A stretch of DNA of 64,000 bases from Aquibacillus kalidii (GCF_014280935.1 NZ_JACLZI010000037.1:1-64000), one strand, 5' to 3'. Counted from the stretch's first letter, positions 35,947-44,858 are shown. Program-made: numbers and translations. Notes: generated by a model not told the origin, from the letters alone.

Positions 35947-37101
35947 TTATTTCCCCCTCTCTTGCTCTACTAATTGTTGTATAACCTTGGCCATGTGAGA
36001 CTTTCTTTGATCTGTTATTAGATCCCCTTTCATTTCTTCATAAAAGGATTCAAACAATTGAATATGTGACATTTGCTGCTTTTCTTTAATTCTATTTAAA
36101 TCATTTAATTTCATTTTAGATGAAAGTACTTTCCGTTCTAAGCGTAATATATTGGGGAACTTTTTACGTAATTTCCCCATCGGATCCACTAATTGGCCAT
36201 CATCTAGTAAGCTTATATGCAAGTAATCTTCTGTCCGTTGCACATACTTCTCGTCTAAAAGGTCAGCAAAATAACCTTCAATCACACGCATATCTCTCCT
36301 TGGCTTAAGGGGAATAAACTCCATATGACATTGACCCGTTTCATCTATTTCTAGAATAGTCACAGATTTTTTATGATTTGCTTCCGAAAAAGAGTACTTT
36401 AATATGGACCCACTATAGCGAATCGTATCCCTTGTTACCCGTTGTGGCTGATGTAAATGACCTAACGCGACGTAATTAAATAGATGGAATAAGTTTGCAT
36501 CGACGTATGGACTTCCACCGATCATGGATAAGCGTTCTTCTGATTCTGATTCCATTCCACCTGCTATAAAAGCATGTCCAACCAAGATATGTCTTTCATC
36601 CATATCATTGTGTTGTTCAATGTGATTTATAATAGCCTTCATTGCAACTTGGTGCGATTGGATCGTTTCATCCTCAAAAAATTGACGAGCATCAGCAGGT
36701 TCCATGTAGGGTATTAAATGAAAATGTACAGGACCCGCATGATCATACAATGTAATTGGTTCTAGGTTGTTTTTTAATTTTGTTTCTATATATAATTGTT
36801 TTGCCTTAAATAATTGTGTTCCAAATTCTAATCGATCCGGGCTATCATGATTACCTGAAATAGAAAGGATTGGGATTTCAAAGTCCGTAATTATTTTGGT
36901 AAGTACATGATTTAATAGTTCAACGGCTTCCTTTGGTGGGATTGATCTATCGTATAAATCTCCTGCTATAATAATGACATCAGGTTTCTCATCTTTTATG
37001 ATAGTAATTAATTCTTCTAATACATAGGCCTGATCTTCTGTCATATGAACGCTATTTACGATTTTTCCTAAGTGCCAATCTGCTGTGTGCATTATTTTCA
37101 C
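35947..37101 (-). CDS. sbcD: SbcD nuclease subunit
   Basis: 384 residues from the GTG at 37101, with GGGGAGG six bases away (the ORF track allowed an 18-base longer read without merit). Metallophosphoesterase motifs in order: HTADWHLGK, IIAGDLYDR, ISGNHDSPDR, VGHAFIAGG and ALGHLHQPQ. The C-terminal capping region follows. It cuts DNA in an SbcC-dependent way. No LexA-like box seen before it. Confidence 0.96.
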   Translation of the reverse strand: MKIMHTADWHLGKIVNSVHMTEDQAYVLEELITIIKDEKPDVIIIAGDLYDRSIPPKEAVELLNHVLTKIITDFEIPILSISGNHDSPDRLEFGTQLFKAKQLYIETKLKNNLEPITLYDHAGPVHFHLIPYMEPADARQFFEDETIQSHQVAMKAIINHIEQHNDMDERHILVGHAFIAGGMESESEERLSMIGGSPYVDANLFHLFNYVALGHLHQPQRVTRDTIRYSGSILKYSFSEANHKKSVTILEIDETGQCHMEFIPLKPRRDMRVIEGYFADLLDEKYVQRTEDYLHISLLDDGQLVDPMGKLRKKFPNILRLERKVLSSKMKLNDLNRIKEKQQMSHIQLFESFYEEMKGDLITDQRKSHMAKVIQQLVEQERGK

Positions 37102-37170
37102 GATAATCCTCCCCTTCACTACTATTCTACACGTTTTTTGTCATGTTTTGTTACTATATGTTTTCGAAAA

Positions 37171-37377
37171 TTAATACCAATTAGTAGTAGGCTGCCATGC
37201 CAGAACATTTTCTACTAGAAAGCTTCGACGTTGATTCCGGAGATAACAATACCCAAAAAATTGCTTTTTCGTAATACCCTGCACTTTTACACGCCTTTTG
37301 GTTAATTCTCCATCAGATGAACAATAAATAATTTCAATTGTTTTGTTAGCATAACGATTCACTTGTTCTATAGTCAT
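37171..37377 (-). CDS. Small WYL-like protein, SOS-type control
   Basis: 68 residues: MTIEQVNRYANKTIEIIYCS, then GELTKRRVKVQGITKKQFFG, YLRNQRRSFLVENVLAW. The pattern of an IEIIY strand, a GYCYLRNQRRSF turn and a hydrophobic end resembles a single WYL-type beta domain (ligand or nucleic-acid sensing), far shorter than WYL regulators. I infer this by pattern only. SD AAAAGGAGG. It is divergent from the YolD-like gene and its promoter has a LexA-like box in the spacer. Confidence 0.6.
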   Translation of the reverse strand: MTIEQVNRYANKTIEIIYCSSDGELTKRRVKVQGITKKQFFGYCYLRNQRRSFLVENVLAWQPTTNWY

Positions 37378-37403
37378 AACATACAGCCTCCTTTTCTACA
37401 TTA

Positions 37404-37459
37404 TATACAAACATATGTTCCTTATCCATTGATTTAGAACATTTGTTCGTTTATAATTT
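37404..37459. promoter_or_regulatory. Divergent promoters with two LexA/DinR-like boxes
   Basis: Box 1 CAAACATATGTTCC (37410-37423) and box 2 AGAACATTTGTTCG (37438-37451); each differs from the Bacillus consensus CGAACRNRYGTTYG at two positions. For the plus gene TTGATT (37431-37436), a 17-base spacer that contains box 2, and TATAAT (37454-37459). For the minus gene TGGATA, a 17-base spacer that contains box 1, and TATAAT. So LexA binding would cover both -10/-35 gaps. Confidence 0.82.
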
Positions 37460-37499
37460 AATAATTACTGATAGCACCAATTGAAAAGGAGGAAGCTAA

Positions 37500-37814
37500 A
37501 TGGTTAATGACCGTGGTTCTATAAAGTGGACATCTTTAATGCTACCAGAGCATGTAGAGATGCTAAAAAACTTGTGGAAAGAAGATAAAAAGACAAAAAA
37601 ACCACTGTTAGATGAACAGCAGTTAGAAGAAATGAATCGTGTTATGCAAGAAGCCAATTCTTATCAAACATCTATTTGCATCACCTTTTATAATAGGGGT
37701 TTTTATGAAGAGGTAACTGGAACGATTGTTCGTTTAGATAACACTGTAGTTAAAATAAAAACAACAGAGATAGCTGAGACTATTTATTTGAAGGATATTA
37801 TTAATGTACGTTAA
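37500..37814 (+). CDS. YolD-like protein
   Basis: 104 residues. Family features DRGSIKWTSLMLPEHVEMLK near the start, a helical middle, and a beta C-terminal half (ICITFYNRGFYEEVTGTIVRL, IYLKDIINVR). YolD-like proteins usually sit beside a Y-family polymerase (UvrX) and have been proposed to stand in for UmuD; here no polymerase is adjacent. SD AAAGGAGGAAGCTAA. SOS-type control by the box at 37438-37451. Confidence 0.88.
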   Translation: MVNDRGSIKWTSLMLPEHVEMLKNLWKEDKKTKKPLLDEQQLEEMNRVMQEANSYQTSICITFYNRGFYEEVTGTIVRLDNTVVKIKTTEIAETIYLKDIINVR

Positions 37815-37869
37815 TTTATCGTAATATAATATAAATATCCAAGAAATCATTTCAAGGCTCTTTTTGTAA

Positions 37870-37906
37870 AAAAAGCTAAGCCCACAAACGTCCGGACTTA
37901 GCTTTC
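37870..37906. terminator. Bidirectional terminator, yolD-like / yozE
   Basis: AAAGCTAAG pairs with CTTAGCTTT, with GTCC/GGAC inside and A/T flanks. Confidence 0.8.
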
Positions 37907-38116
37907 ATTCACAAGATAATCCTCCCAAAGTCTATCAAATACTTGAACAGCTTCGGTGAATGGGATATTCCATTCTAAATATCTACTTATTTCATCATAT
38001 GAGGTGGAATGCTTCGGGAAATCATGATCACGAAAAATCCAATCCGCTAGCCTACTTTCCTCTGTAGGTTTTTTCATCCCCCGGTACCTCATCACGTAAT
38101 GATAAAACGAACGCAT
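37898..38116 (-). CDS. YozE/UPF0346 family protein
   Basis: 72 residues, whole family length. MRSFYHYVMRYRGMKKPTEE at the start, then DHDFPKHSTSYDEISRYLE and DRLWEDYLV. A small alpha-helical protein of unknown function that is common in Bacillales. SD AGGAAGCATGTAA. Confidence 0.92.
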   Translation of the reverse strand: MRSFYHYVMRYRGMKKPTEESRLADWIFRDHDFPKHSTSYDEISRYLEWNIPFTEAVQVFDRLWEDYLVNES

Positions 38117-38130
38117 TTACATGCTCCTTC

Positions 38131-38889
38131 CTAGTCTTCCTTCTCACTCGTAAACATATCGTGCTTTTCTTGTTTTTTTCTGTATACTATCCTAGATAAT
38201 ACAATACTAATCTCATATAGGATAATTAGTGGAACAGCAACAACAAGCTGTAAGACAAAATCAGGTGGAGATAAAATTGTACCAAGTACCACCAATACAA
38301 AATATGCGTACTTACGAGTTTTTCGTAAAAACGATGGATTAACAATTCCCAAACTAGTCAAAAACATCATGACAATTGGAATTTCAAAAAAGAAAGCAAA
38401 TGGAATAGTAACGCGAAATATAAATTTAAAATAATTTTCAACCGTAAACATCGTATTAAATGTACCGTCATTTAAAGAAAGTAAAAACGGTAAAATAAAT
38501 CCTACAAAGATATAATAGCCAAAGATTAAACCGGCTATAAATAATATAAATATTGCTGGTATGTAAGATAACGACACTCTTCGTTCCTTTGGTGTTAAAC
38601 CCGGTTTCACAAATAACCAGATTTGAAGACATAAAAATGGAATGGTACCTATTGCTGCCACAAGAAATGCCATCGTAAAATAAATCCAAATAATTTCACC
38701 TGGGGCTATTAAGCTTAAGGTAACATCTATATCCTTTAAAAAGAAGTTTTCAATTTCACCAACAAAAATAAAGCCAATTGCAAAAAAGATAATAAATACG
38801 ATTGCCGTCCAAATTAAACGTTTTCTTAATTCTGAAAAATGATCCAAATAGTTCATTTCTTTATTGGGAACATGATTATCTTGAGACAT
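38131..38889 (-). CDS. tatC: Sec-independent protein translocase TatC
   Basis: 252 residues, six membrane spans. N-terminal NYLDHFSELRKRLIW, the periplasmic loop and a conserved FPLLL-like region (FILPFLLSLN), then IPFAFFFEIPIVMMFLTSLG. It forms the Tat receptor for twin-arginine signal peptides. It is preceded by two tatA-type genes in the same direction. SD AGGAGAGGAAGCAATAT. Confidence 0.96.
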   Translation of the reverse strand: MSQDNHVPNKEMNYLDHFSELRKRLIWTAIVFIIFFAIGFIFVGEIENFFLKDIDVTLSLIAPGEIIWIYFTMAFLVAAIGTIPFLCLQIWLFVKPGLTPKERRVSLSYIPAIFILFIAGLIFGYYIFVGFILPFLLSLNDGTFNTMFTVENYFKFIFRVTIPFAFFFEIPIVMMFLTSLGIVNPSFLRKTRKYAYFVLVVLGTILSPPDFVLQLVVAVPLIILYEISIVLSRIVYRKKQEKHDMFTSEKED

Positions 38890-38940
38890 ATATTGCTTCC
38901 TCTCCTAATAACACTGGGTAATACCTAACATAAGAAAACC

Positions 38941-38982
38941 AGAAAAGAAGATGTAAGGTAATATATCTCCTTACACCTTCCT
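38941..38982 (-). terminator. Hairpin between the second tatA and tatC
   Basis: GAAGATGTAAGG and CCTTACACCTTC pair around a 10-base loop, with TTTTCT after it in minus sense. It lies inside the tat operon, so it may act as a partial terminator reducing tatC relative to tatA. Confidence 0.65.
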
Positions 38983-39001
38983 ATTGATTATTACTATAGT
39001 C

Positions 39002-39181
39002 TTACTTATTTGAATTTTTATCCTCATCGTCACTCATAATGTCCTTTGTTGCCTTTTTAAATTCTCTTAATGAACTTCCAACCGCTTTCCCTATATCTGG
39101 AAGTTTAGACGGTCCAAAAACAACAAGGGCTATAATTAGGATTAGAATTAAACCAGGGAATCCAATATTACCCAAACCCAT
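39002..39181 (-). CDS. Second TatA-type protein (59 residues)
   Basis: 59 residues; start at ATG 39181 with [24 protein letters not shown] (membrane helix), [20 protein letters not shown] (hinge with the FGP motif and amphipathic helix), and a short acidic/basic tail. The same family as the tatA gene 21 bases upstream. It could be a TatA or TatB-like second component. Confidence 0.9.
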   Translation of the reverse strand: MGLGNIGFPGLILILIIALVVFGPSKLPDIGKAVGSSLREFKKATKDIMSDDEDKNSNK

Positions 39182-39201
39182 CCCACATCACTCCATTAAT
39201 T

Positions 39202-39399
39202 TTAATTAGAGCTTTTTTCAGAATTTTGCTGATTACTTAGTTTTTCATCGTCTTCTTCTGACAGCTCGCGTGCGGATTTTTTAAATTCACGTAATGTTTC
39301 GCCAGTTGCTTTTCCAATTTCCGGTAACTTTTTTGGTCCGAAAACAACTAATGCAATAACAAGGATAAGTATTAATCCCGGAATGCCAATCATTGACAT
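39202..39399 (-). CDS. tatA: Sec-independent protein translocase TatA
   Basis: 65 residues: one N-terminal membrane helix ([14 protein letters not shown]), [20 protein letters not shown] (FGP hinge and amphipathic helix), then a polar tail. TatA forms the pore. SD AGGTGACCTT. First gene of tatA-tatA2-tatC. Confidence 0.94.
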   Translation of the reverse strand: MSMIGIPGLILILVIALVVFGPKKLPEIGKATGETLREFKKSARELSEEDDEKLSNQQNSEKSSN

Positions 39400-39481
39400 A
39401 AGGTCACCTCAATTATAAAAGAATTACTTAACTTACTCCCTATCTTAACACTTTTTAGACGATTGTCCTAGCAGAAAATAA

Positions 39482-39970
39482 TTACTTCCTATCATATTGA
39501 ATGAAATAATAATCATAGGGATTTTTTTCGTCCTTTTGTCCTTTTTCTTTTTTAGTGATATTCCACTCTTCTTCCTCGAATTCAGGAAAGAATGTATCAC
39601 CGGGAAAGGCTTCTTCTATAAGGGTTATATACATTCGATTAGCATAAGGTAAAACTTGGTTAAAGATATTACCTCCACCAATCACGAAGTACTCTATTTC
39701 AGGATTTTGCTTCTCCCACTCTATGATCGTATCAATGGAATGAATAACATCACATCCAGGTTGTTTATAAGAAGTATCCCTTGTCATAATCACATTTCTC
39801 CGATTAGGTAACGGTCTACCCATGGAATCAAAGGTCTTCCTTCCCATGATAATAACATTAGAGGTGGTTAATTCTTTAAAAAATTTGAGATCATTCGGTA
39901 ATTTCCATGGTAAATCATTTTTATACCCGATCACTCTATTTTGATCCATAGCTAATAGTAAAGATATCAT
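39482..39970 (-). CDS. dfrA: Dihydrofolate reductase
   Basis: 162 residues, full length. It reduces dihydrofolate to tetrahydrofolate with NADPH. MISLLLAMDQNRVIGYKNDLPWKLP at the active site start (conserved Asn/Asp/Trp), NVIIMGRKTFDSMGRPLPNR (cofactor site), and VIGGGNIFNQVLPYANRMYIT. It lies 22 bases after thyA, whose product it regenerates. SD AGGAG. Confidence 0.96.
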   Translation of the reverse strand: MISLLLAMDQNRVIGYKNDLPWKLPNDLKFFKELTTSNVIIMGRKTFDSMGRPLPNRRNVIMTRDTSYKQPGCDVIHSIDTIIEWEKQNPEIEYFVIGGGNIFNQVLPYANRMYITLIEEAFPGDTFFPEFEEEEWNITKKEKGQKDEKNPYDYYFIQYDRK

Positions 39971-39992
39971 CTAGACAATACTCCTTTTAAAC

Positions 39993-40952
39993 TCAAACAG
40001 CAACAGGTGCTTTTATTGGTGGGTGCGAATCATACCCAACAACCTCAAGATCTTCCATCTCAAAATCAAAAATCGACTGCTTATCTCCGTTTATTTTTAA
40101 AGATGGTAATGCTTTTGGTTCTCTGCTTAACTGTGTTTTAACTTGCTCCACGTGATTAGAATAAATATGTGCATCACCTAAAGTATGAATAAAATCTCCT
40201 ACGTCGAGATTACACTCATGGGCAATTAAGTGCGTCAGCAGTGCATAACTAGCAATATTGAATGGTACACCTAAAAATATATCTGCGCTACGTTGATATA
40301 ATTGACAGGACAATTTACCGTCAGCTACATAAAATTGAAACATCGTATGACATGGCGGTAAAGCCATATTAGTAGGTACATCCTCAGGGTTCCATGCAGA
40401 CACAATATGCCTTCTAGAATTAGGGTTATGTTTAATCGAATCAATCACTTGCTTTAACTGATCAATGGTTTCACCCTTTGATGTCTTCCACGCTCTCCAT
40501 TGTTGTCCATATACAGATCCTAGATCACCGTACTTGCTAGCAAAATCATCGTCGTGGAGAATCTTCTCTTTAAACTTGTCCATCTGGCCCTTATATAATG
40601 CATTAAATTCTGGATCCTGTTGACTTCTATTTCCAAAATCAGTCATATCTGGACCTTGATACTCATCCGATTCAACCCAGCTTTTAAACGCCCATTCATT
40701 CCAAATATTATTATCATGTTTCAACAAATATTGAATGTTTGTATCTCCCTTTATAAACCATAATAATTCACTAGCAATCAGCCGAAAAGGGACACGTTTC
40801 GTAGTAAGAAGTGGGAATCCTTCCTTTAAATCGAACCGCATTTGGTAACCAAATACAGATTGCGTACCCGTATTTGTTCGATCCCCTTTCCTTGTACCGC
40901 TTTTTAAAACCGTTTTACATAAATCCAAATACGCTTGTTCACTTGTGACCAT
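39993..40952 (-). CDS. thyA: Thymidylate synthase
   Basis: 319 residues. It makes dTMP from dUMP with methylene-tetrahydrofolate. Catalytic Cys in [13 protein letters not shown], nucleotide site [20 protein letters not shown], and the N-terminal arginine region [15 protein letters not shown]. Length fits the Staphylococcus/Lactobacillus-like long form. SD AAAGGAGTTTACGA. Operon with dfrA. Confidence 0.97.
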   Translation of the reverse strand: MVTSEQAYLDLCKTVLKSGTRKGDRTNTGTQSVFGYQMRFDLKEGFPLLTTKRVPFRLIASELLWFIKGDTNIQYLLKHDNNIWNEWAFKSWVESDEYQGPDMTDFGNRSQQDPEFNALYKGQMDKFKEKILHDDDFASKYGDLGSVYGQQWRAWKTSKGETIDQLKQVIDSIKHNPNSRRHIVSAWNPEDVPTNMALPPCHTMFQFYVADGKLSCQLYQRSADIFLGVPFNIASYALLTHLIAHECNLDVGDFIHTLGDAHIYSNHVEQVKTQLSREPKALPSLKINGDKQSIFDFEMEDLEVVGYDSHPPIKAPVAV

Positions 40953-40999
40953 TCGTAAACTCCTTTACTCTATATAAGTTATCTTGTTAAAATAATACA

Positions 41000-41806
41000 T
41001 CATGACCAGTGTATATCATAGTTAGACAAAGCAAAGAACCTAGGTTTAATTAACGGATTCATACTATGAAAGAACTGGTGGTTGAAGCTTTTCATATTAA
41101 GCGAGGGCAAACTAACAAAAAATTGATACGTTTTAGGTGCTCGATACTTCATTTTTGCATTTGATCTTTCTGAATAATAATAGTAGGCAAACATCTCCGC
41201 AAAATATTCGGAACTGTAATTAATAAAATACTCTTTATCAGGAAAGATGTTATTTACTTCCTCATGCCAAACTTCTTGAAAATCTTCAGCAAGAGATGGA
41301 TTTGTCTTTAACACTTTGAATATAGTATGCCCAATTTCATGTAATTCAAGATTGATAGAACTGTGCCCGCTCCCTTGCATGCTGGCACCAATCTTTGCAG
41401 AAATTAGCCAACTCCCTCCAGAACCGGGAACCTTTTCCCAAGTGACATCTTGATCCCATCCACGTGGCTTCTGCCATTTTAGGTAATAAAGTAATGGTTC
41501 ATCTGTCAGCTTTCCTTCAAATAATCTGACCTTAACCCCTTGATTAGTAAGTAATTTCAATAAAGGGCGATCAATACCGTTTATTCGCTCAACCATTAGT
41601 ATTAATTCATCTCTATTTTCAACCTTCTCAGGAATAATAACTAAATCACTTAATAAATCTGCATTTTCTAACGTTTCAAGTTTTAACAAATCATCTTGTC
41701 CGAAAGCTTTTTCTAACAGAATGCCATAAAAAGGCCTTGTTATCTCAATCGAAGAAAGAAATGAAAAAAACAAAATAACTATAACTGCACATAGTTTATT
41801 TTTCAT
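41000..41806 (-). CDS. Anthrax lethal-factor-like / PPEP-like secreted metalloprotease
   Basis: 268 residues with an N-terminal hydrophobic signal (LCAVIVILFFSFLSSIEI). A zinc HExxH motif is HEIGH in LELHEIGHTIF, and a second Glu is in SSEYFAEMFAYYYYSE, as in the M34/lethal-factor-like domain (ATLF) and the Pro-Pro endopeptidases. Upstream part includes VRLFEGKLTDEPLLYYL and PRGWDQ, also seen in PPEP-type domains. It should act outside the cell or at its surface. There is no clear SD before the ATG, so the start is less sure. Single gene. Confidence 0.8.
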   Translation of the reverse strand: MKNKLCAVIVILFFSFLSSIEITRPFYGILLEKAFGQDDLLKLETLENADLLSDLVIIPEKVENRDELILMVERINGIDRPLLKLLTNQGVKVRLFEGKLTDEPLLYYLKWQKPRGWDQDVTWEKVPGSGGSWLISAKIGASMQGSGHSSINLELHEIGHTIFKVLKTNPSLAEDFQEVWHEEVNNIFPDKEYFINYSSEYFAEMFAYYYYSERSNAKMKYRAPKTYQFFVSLPSLNMKSFNHQFFHSMNPLIKPRFFALSNYDIHWS

Positions 41807-41978
41807 ATATATATAGTTCTAAAGATTACAAACCTCATTTAATCTTTGTAAGCTAAAAGTGGGTATCCCTATTGTAACATATTACAAAAATATTTCGTTT
41901 GATAAATTGGAGCATATTCTGTCTTTTTCCACATAAATCTTGATTAAGTCATATAAATTGGAAAGGGGAGTAATTTGC

Positions 41979-43019
41979 ATGCTAACAAATGGAAGTGTAC
42001 AGCAACTTGTAAAGCAATCCATGGCCTATGGGTTTGTGTTAAGTCAGCCATTCTCCTTTTATGTAGATGCATACCCTATGTTACAAAATGAAGTATTGGC
42101 AGAATCTAGTATGCTAAAATACGGACTTCATAATGATGCAGTCCGTGTTATGCAGTATAAATTAAATCAATTGTCTTATTATGATAAAGAAATTGACGGA
42201 GATTATGGTGTTTTAACTGAATATGCTTTAAAAAAGTTCCAAAAAGATAACAACTTAAAGGCAACCGGTCAAGCTGATGAAAAAACAATGAATACCTTAA
42301 TTAAAATAGAGAGAGAAAAATACTTAAGACCACTCAGATCCATTGATCAAAACTACTATCCAGGTGACACAGGAAAAGATATAGAGACCATTCAAAAAGC
42401 TTTACATTATTTTGGCTATTACAAAGATGAATTAGATGGCATTTATGGGCCAATGACTGATCAGGCTTTGAAAGCATTTCAACAAGATCATGGAATCGAG
42501 GTCCAACCTGAGGTCAATGAAAAAACGATTAATGCTATCTACACAGCTGAACCTACTGAAGTTACCCAGCCAAAAGAAAAATCAAAAGAGCAAGAAGCAA
42601 CGGAACCAAAAGAGCCGAAGCAAGTACCTAAGGCAGTTGAACAACAAGCCTATAGCACAGCAACACTAATTAGTAACGCTAAACAATATGTTGGCACACC
42701 ATATGTATGGGGCGGAGAATCACCTGGTGGCTTTGATTGTAGCGGCTATATTCAATATGTATTTCAAACCGTTAACATACAATTACCTAGAACAGTTAGT
42801 GATATATGGAATATGACGAAACCAGTAAATGAATTATCAATAGGTGACTTTGTCTTCTACGAAACTTATAAGGCAGGACCTTCCCATATGGGCATTTACG
42901 TTGGAAATGGACAGTTCATTCATGCAGGAGAATCTCGTGGTGTAGAAATAAGCAATATGAATAATTCCTACTGGGAACCAAGATACCTAGGAGCCAAGCG
43001 ATTGGCCATACAAAAATAA
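41979..43019 (+). CDS. NlpC/P60 peptidoglycan hydrolase with two PG-binding domains
   Basis: 346 residues from ATG 41979 with AAAGGGGAG (the frame runs 39 bases further upstream without SD). Two PG_binding_1 domains (GLHNDAVRVMQYKLNQLSY and IYGPMTDQALKAFQQD regions), a Q/E/K/P-rich linker, then a C-terminal NlpC/P60 domain: Cys in GGFDCSGYIQYV, His in SHMGIYVGNGQFIHAG. It cuts peptide bonds in peptidoglycan. A start with no obvious signal peptide is odd; the N-terminus is MLTNGSVQQLVKQSMAYGF. Confidence 0.88.
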   Translation: MLTNGSVQQLVKQSMAYGFVLSQPFSFYVDAYPMLQNEVLAESSMLKYGLHNDAVRVMQYKLNQLSYYDKEIDGDYGVLTEYALKKFQKDNNLKATGQADEKTMNTLIKIEREKYLRPLRSIDQNYYPGDTGKDIETIQKALHYFGYYKDELDGIYGPMTDQALKAFQQDHGIEVQPEVNEKTINAIYTAEPTEVTQPKEKSKEQEATEPKEPKQVPKAVEQQAYSTATLISNAKQYVGTPYVWGGESPGGFDCSGYIQYVFQTVNIQLPRTVSDIWNMTKPVNELSIGDFVFYETYKAGPSHMGIYVGNGQFIHAGESRGVEISNMNNSYWEPRYLGAKRLAIQK

Positions 43020-43020
43020 C

Positions 43021-43055
43021 AAACGTCAGGCCTAAAAATAATTAGGTCTGACGTT
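43021..43055. terminator. Bidirectional terminator
   Basis: AACGTCAGgCCTAA and TTAGGTCTGACGTT pair with a short loop; it is shared between two convergent genes. Confidence 0.88.
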
Positions 43056-43058
43056 CTT

Positions 43059-43670
43059 CTATAAATGAACATCCCATTCTTTATGAAATTGATCTAGAAA
43101 GGTTTCCATGAATTGGTGTTTTTGAACAGCAATAGCTCTAGCACTTTCGGTGTTCATCAATTCTTTTAACCTTAACAGCTTGTCATGAAAATGCTGAATA
43201 GAAGTAATGGATATATCTTCTTTGTTTTCCGTAAAGAACGGCCTTCCTTTAACCCCTCCATAAGCAAATGTTCTAGCTATCCCAATTGCACCAATTGCAT
43301 CGAGTCTGTCAGCATCTTGAACGATTTTCCCTTCTAATGTTCTAGGGATATTCCCTTTACTAAATGAAACGTCTTTCATAGCCTTTTTAATAGCTGAAAT
43401 TTGTTCATTGGTTAATTCAAGACCAATTAGAAAATTGTCTAATTGGTCTTGAGCCGCTTGAGGGTCTTCGAATAATTTTTTGTCACCAATATCGTGCATC
43501 CACCCTGCCGCTTCTGCAATAAAGGTGTCAGCACCTTCCCTTTCTGCTAATCTTTTAGCAGCTATAGCTACCCGTTTCATATGATAATAGTCATGTCCAG
43601 ATGCATCATCATGGAATAATGAGTGGACATATTTTTCGATTTGAGTAAGTTTTTCTACAGATTGATTCAT
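43059..43670 (-). CDS. HD-domain phosphohydrolase (YpgQ/YedJ-like)
   Basis: 203 residues from the ATG at 43670 with GGGAGGAATGAC. HD signature: HDYYHMKRVAIAAKRL, then the HD pair in GWMHDIGDKKLF, and VQDADRLDAIGAIGIAR (final Asp). The family includes nucleotide phosphatases. It starts 16 bases after the DUF72 stop, so they may be one operon. Confidence 0.9.
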   Translation of the reverse strand: MNQSVEKLTQIEKYVHSLFHDDASGHDYYHMKRVAIAAKRLAEREGADTFIAEAAGWMHDIGDKKLFEDPQAAQDQLDNFLIGLELTNEQISAIKKAMKDVSFSKGNIPRTLEGKIVQDADRLDAIGAIGIARTFAYGGVKGRPFFTENKEDISITSIQHFHDKLLRLKELMNTESARAIAVQKHQFMETFLDQFHKEWDVHL

Positions 43671-43686
43671 GTCATTCCTCCCTAGA

Positions 43687-44541
43687 TTAGAAATCAAACA
43701 TATCCAATTGCATAGGATTAAGGTTGCTGTATGTAATGTTTAGTAGTTTCATAAATTGTTTGGCATTATTAGCTGCGTCACCACCAGAATTGTTGTTAAA
43801 AAGAACGGTAATGTGTTTCGTTTCTTCCTGCAATTGATATACAAAGTTAACCCACTCTAGTAACTCTTGTTCATTGTATTTATAAAGAAATCGTACCTCT
43901 CTCCAATCATCTCTACCATTTCTATTCCACCCATGTACATTCCTACCATGAAAACGAATCAATGTTTTTTCTGGATGAGTTGCTTTTAATACAACTGGTA
44001 TCGATCCATCACCAGCCTGTGGTTCGTCACAAATAGTATGAATCCACCCTTCTTCTGTAAGAAAATCTAGGGTATCTGATTTAAAGGATGGCAAAAACCA
44101 ACTTCTGTTTCTAAATTCTATCGCTACAGGTAAATCATCCATCCAGGATTTTATCTTTTTTAGTTTACGGATATTATTCTGATTTAAATCAAACCACGGT
44201 GGAAACTGAAAAAGGACAGCATTTAACTTACCAGCAGATAAAACAGGTTGAATAGATTCTTTGAAGGCTTCAACAAGATCCTTGGCCTTTTGGTTGTTCA
44301 ACGAAAGGCGATCATGTCCGGTAATCGACTTGAACACTTTTATAACAAAGGAAAAATTTTCTGGAGTTTCCTTAACCCACTTTACGTAATTAGCCTGTGG
44401 TTGAATAGCATAAAAAGCCGTATCTATTTCTACTACTGGAAAATGGGAACTATAACTCGCTAATTTATTACGATTAGACTCCCTATCCAAGTATAAACTG
44501 TCATGATCCCCCCACCCTGTTAATCCAATTGAGATGTCCAA
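43687..44541 (-). CDS. DUF72 family protein
   Basis: 284 residues. TTG start at 44541 set by AAAGGAGAGGGAACACT. Features: IGLTGWGDHDSLY, FPVVEIDTAFYAIQP, FSFVIKVFKSITGHDRL, VLFQFPPWFDLNQ, VAIEFRNRSW, YVFNNNSGGDAANNA-type end. A TIM-barrel fold of unknown activity. Followed by the HD gene. Confidence 0.92.
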   Translation of the reverse strand: MDISIGLTGWGDHDSLYLDRESNRNKLASYSSHFPVVEIDTAFYAIQPQANYVKWVKETPENFSFVIKVFKSITGHDRLSLNNQKAKDLVEAFKESIQPVLSAGKLNAVLFQFPPWFDLNQNNIRKLKKIKSWMDDLPVAIEFRNRSWFLPSFKSDTLDFLTEEGWIHTICDEPQAGDGSIPVVLKATHPEKTLIRFHGRNVHGWNRNGRDDWREVRFLYKYNEQELLEWVNFVYQLQEETKHITVLFNNNSGGDAANNAKQFMKLLNITYSNLNPMQLDMFDF

Positions 44542-44779
44542 AGTGTTCCCTCTCCTTTATAATTCCTAGTTAAACTTATAAAATAGGTCATTTTTATCAG
44601 CACTACCATAATAAAATGATAAAGAAGTTATGGCAAGAATATTTCCCTTTATATTCCTAAGCAGAGATAAAATTGATACTTGATTAAACCAGTACTAGTC
44701 ACAGCTTTCAGAGTTTCAAATTCTTGACTGACATTCCAAATTGAGCTATATTTGACTCAAGCAAAGAAGATGTTTTTAA

Positions 44780-44858
44780 GGTCATTAATGACAAGGTAGC
44801 TTCCTATAGAAGTGATTGGAATGATGATCCTTTACTTCGATGTGAGCTACCTTTTTTT
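44780..44858 (+). ncRNA. Candidate small RNA or csp leader with terminator
   Basis: AAGGTAGCT (44793-44801) pairs with AGCTACCTT (44845-44853), then seven T. Internal pairings (CTTCC/GGAAT-like, CTTC/GAAG) suggest a folded body. A weak promoter, TTGACT near 44754 with a TTTAAG -10, would make a transcript of about 75 bases. It lies just before the cold-shock gene on the same strand. It may be an attenuator or a separate RNA. The rest of 44542-44914 is otherwise empty. Confidence 0.4.

Noticed and set aside
37378-37499. CRISPR-like repeats
   Set aside because: The two short similar palindromes are LexA boxes, not a repeat array; no spacer-repeat periodicity was seen here or anywhere in the window.
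41940-41978. N-terminal extension of the NlpC/P60 protein
   Set aside because: The in-frame ATG at 41979 has a good SD; the extension has none and contains the SD itself.
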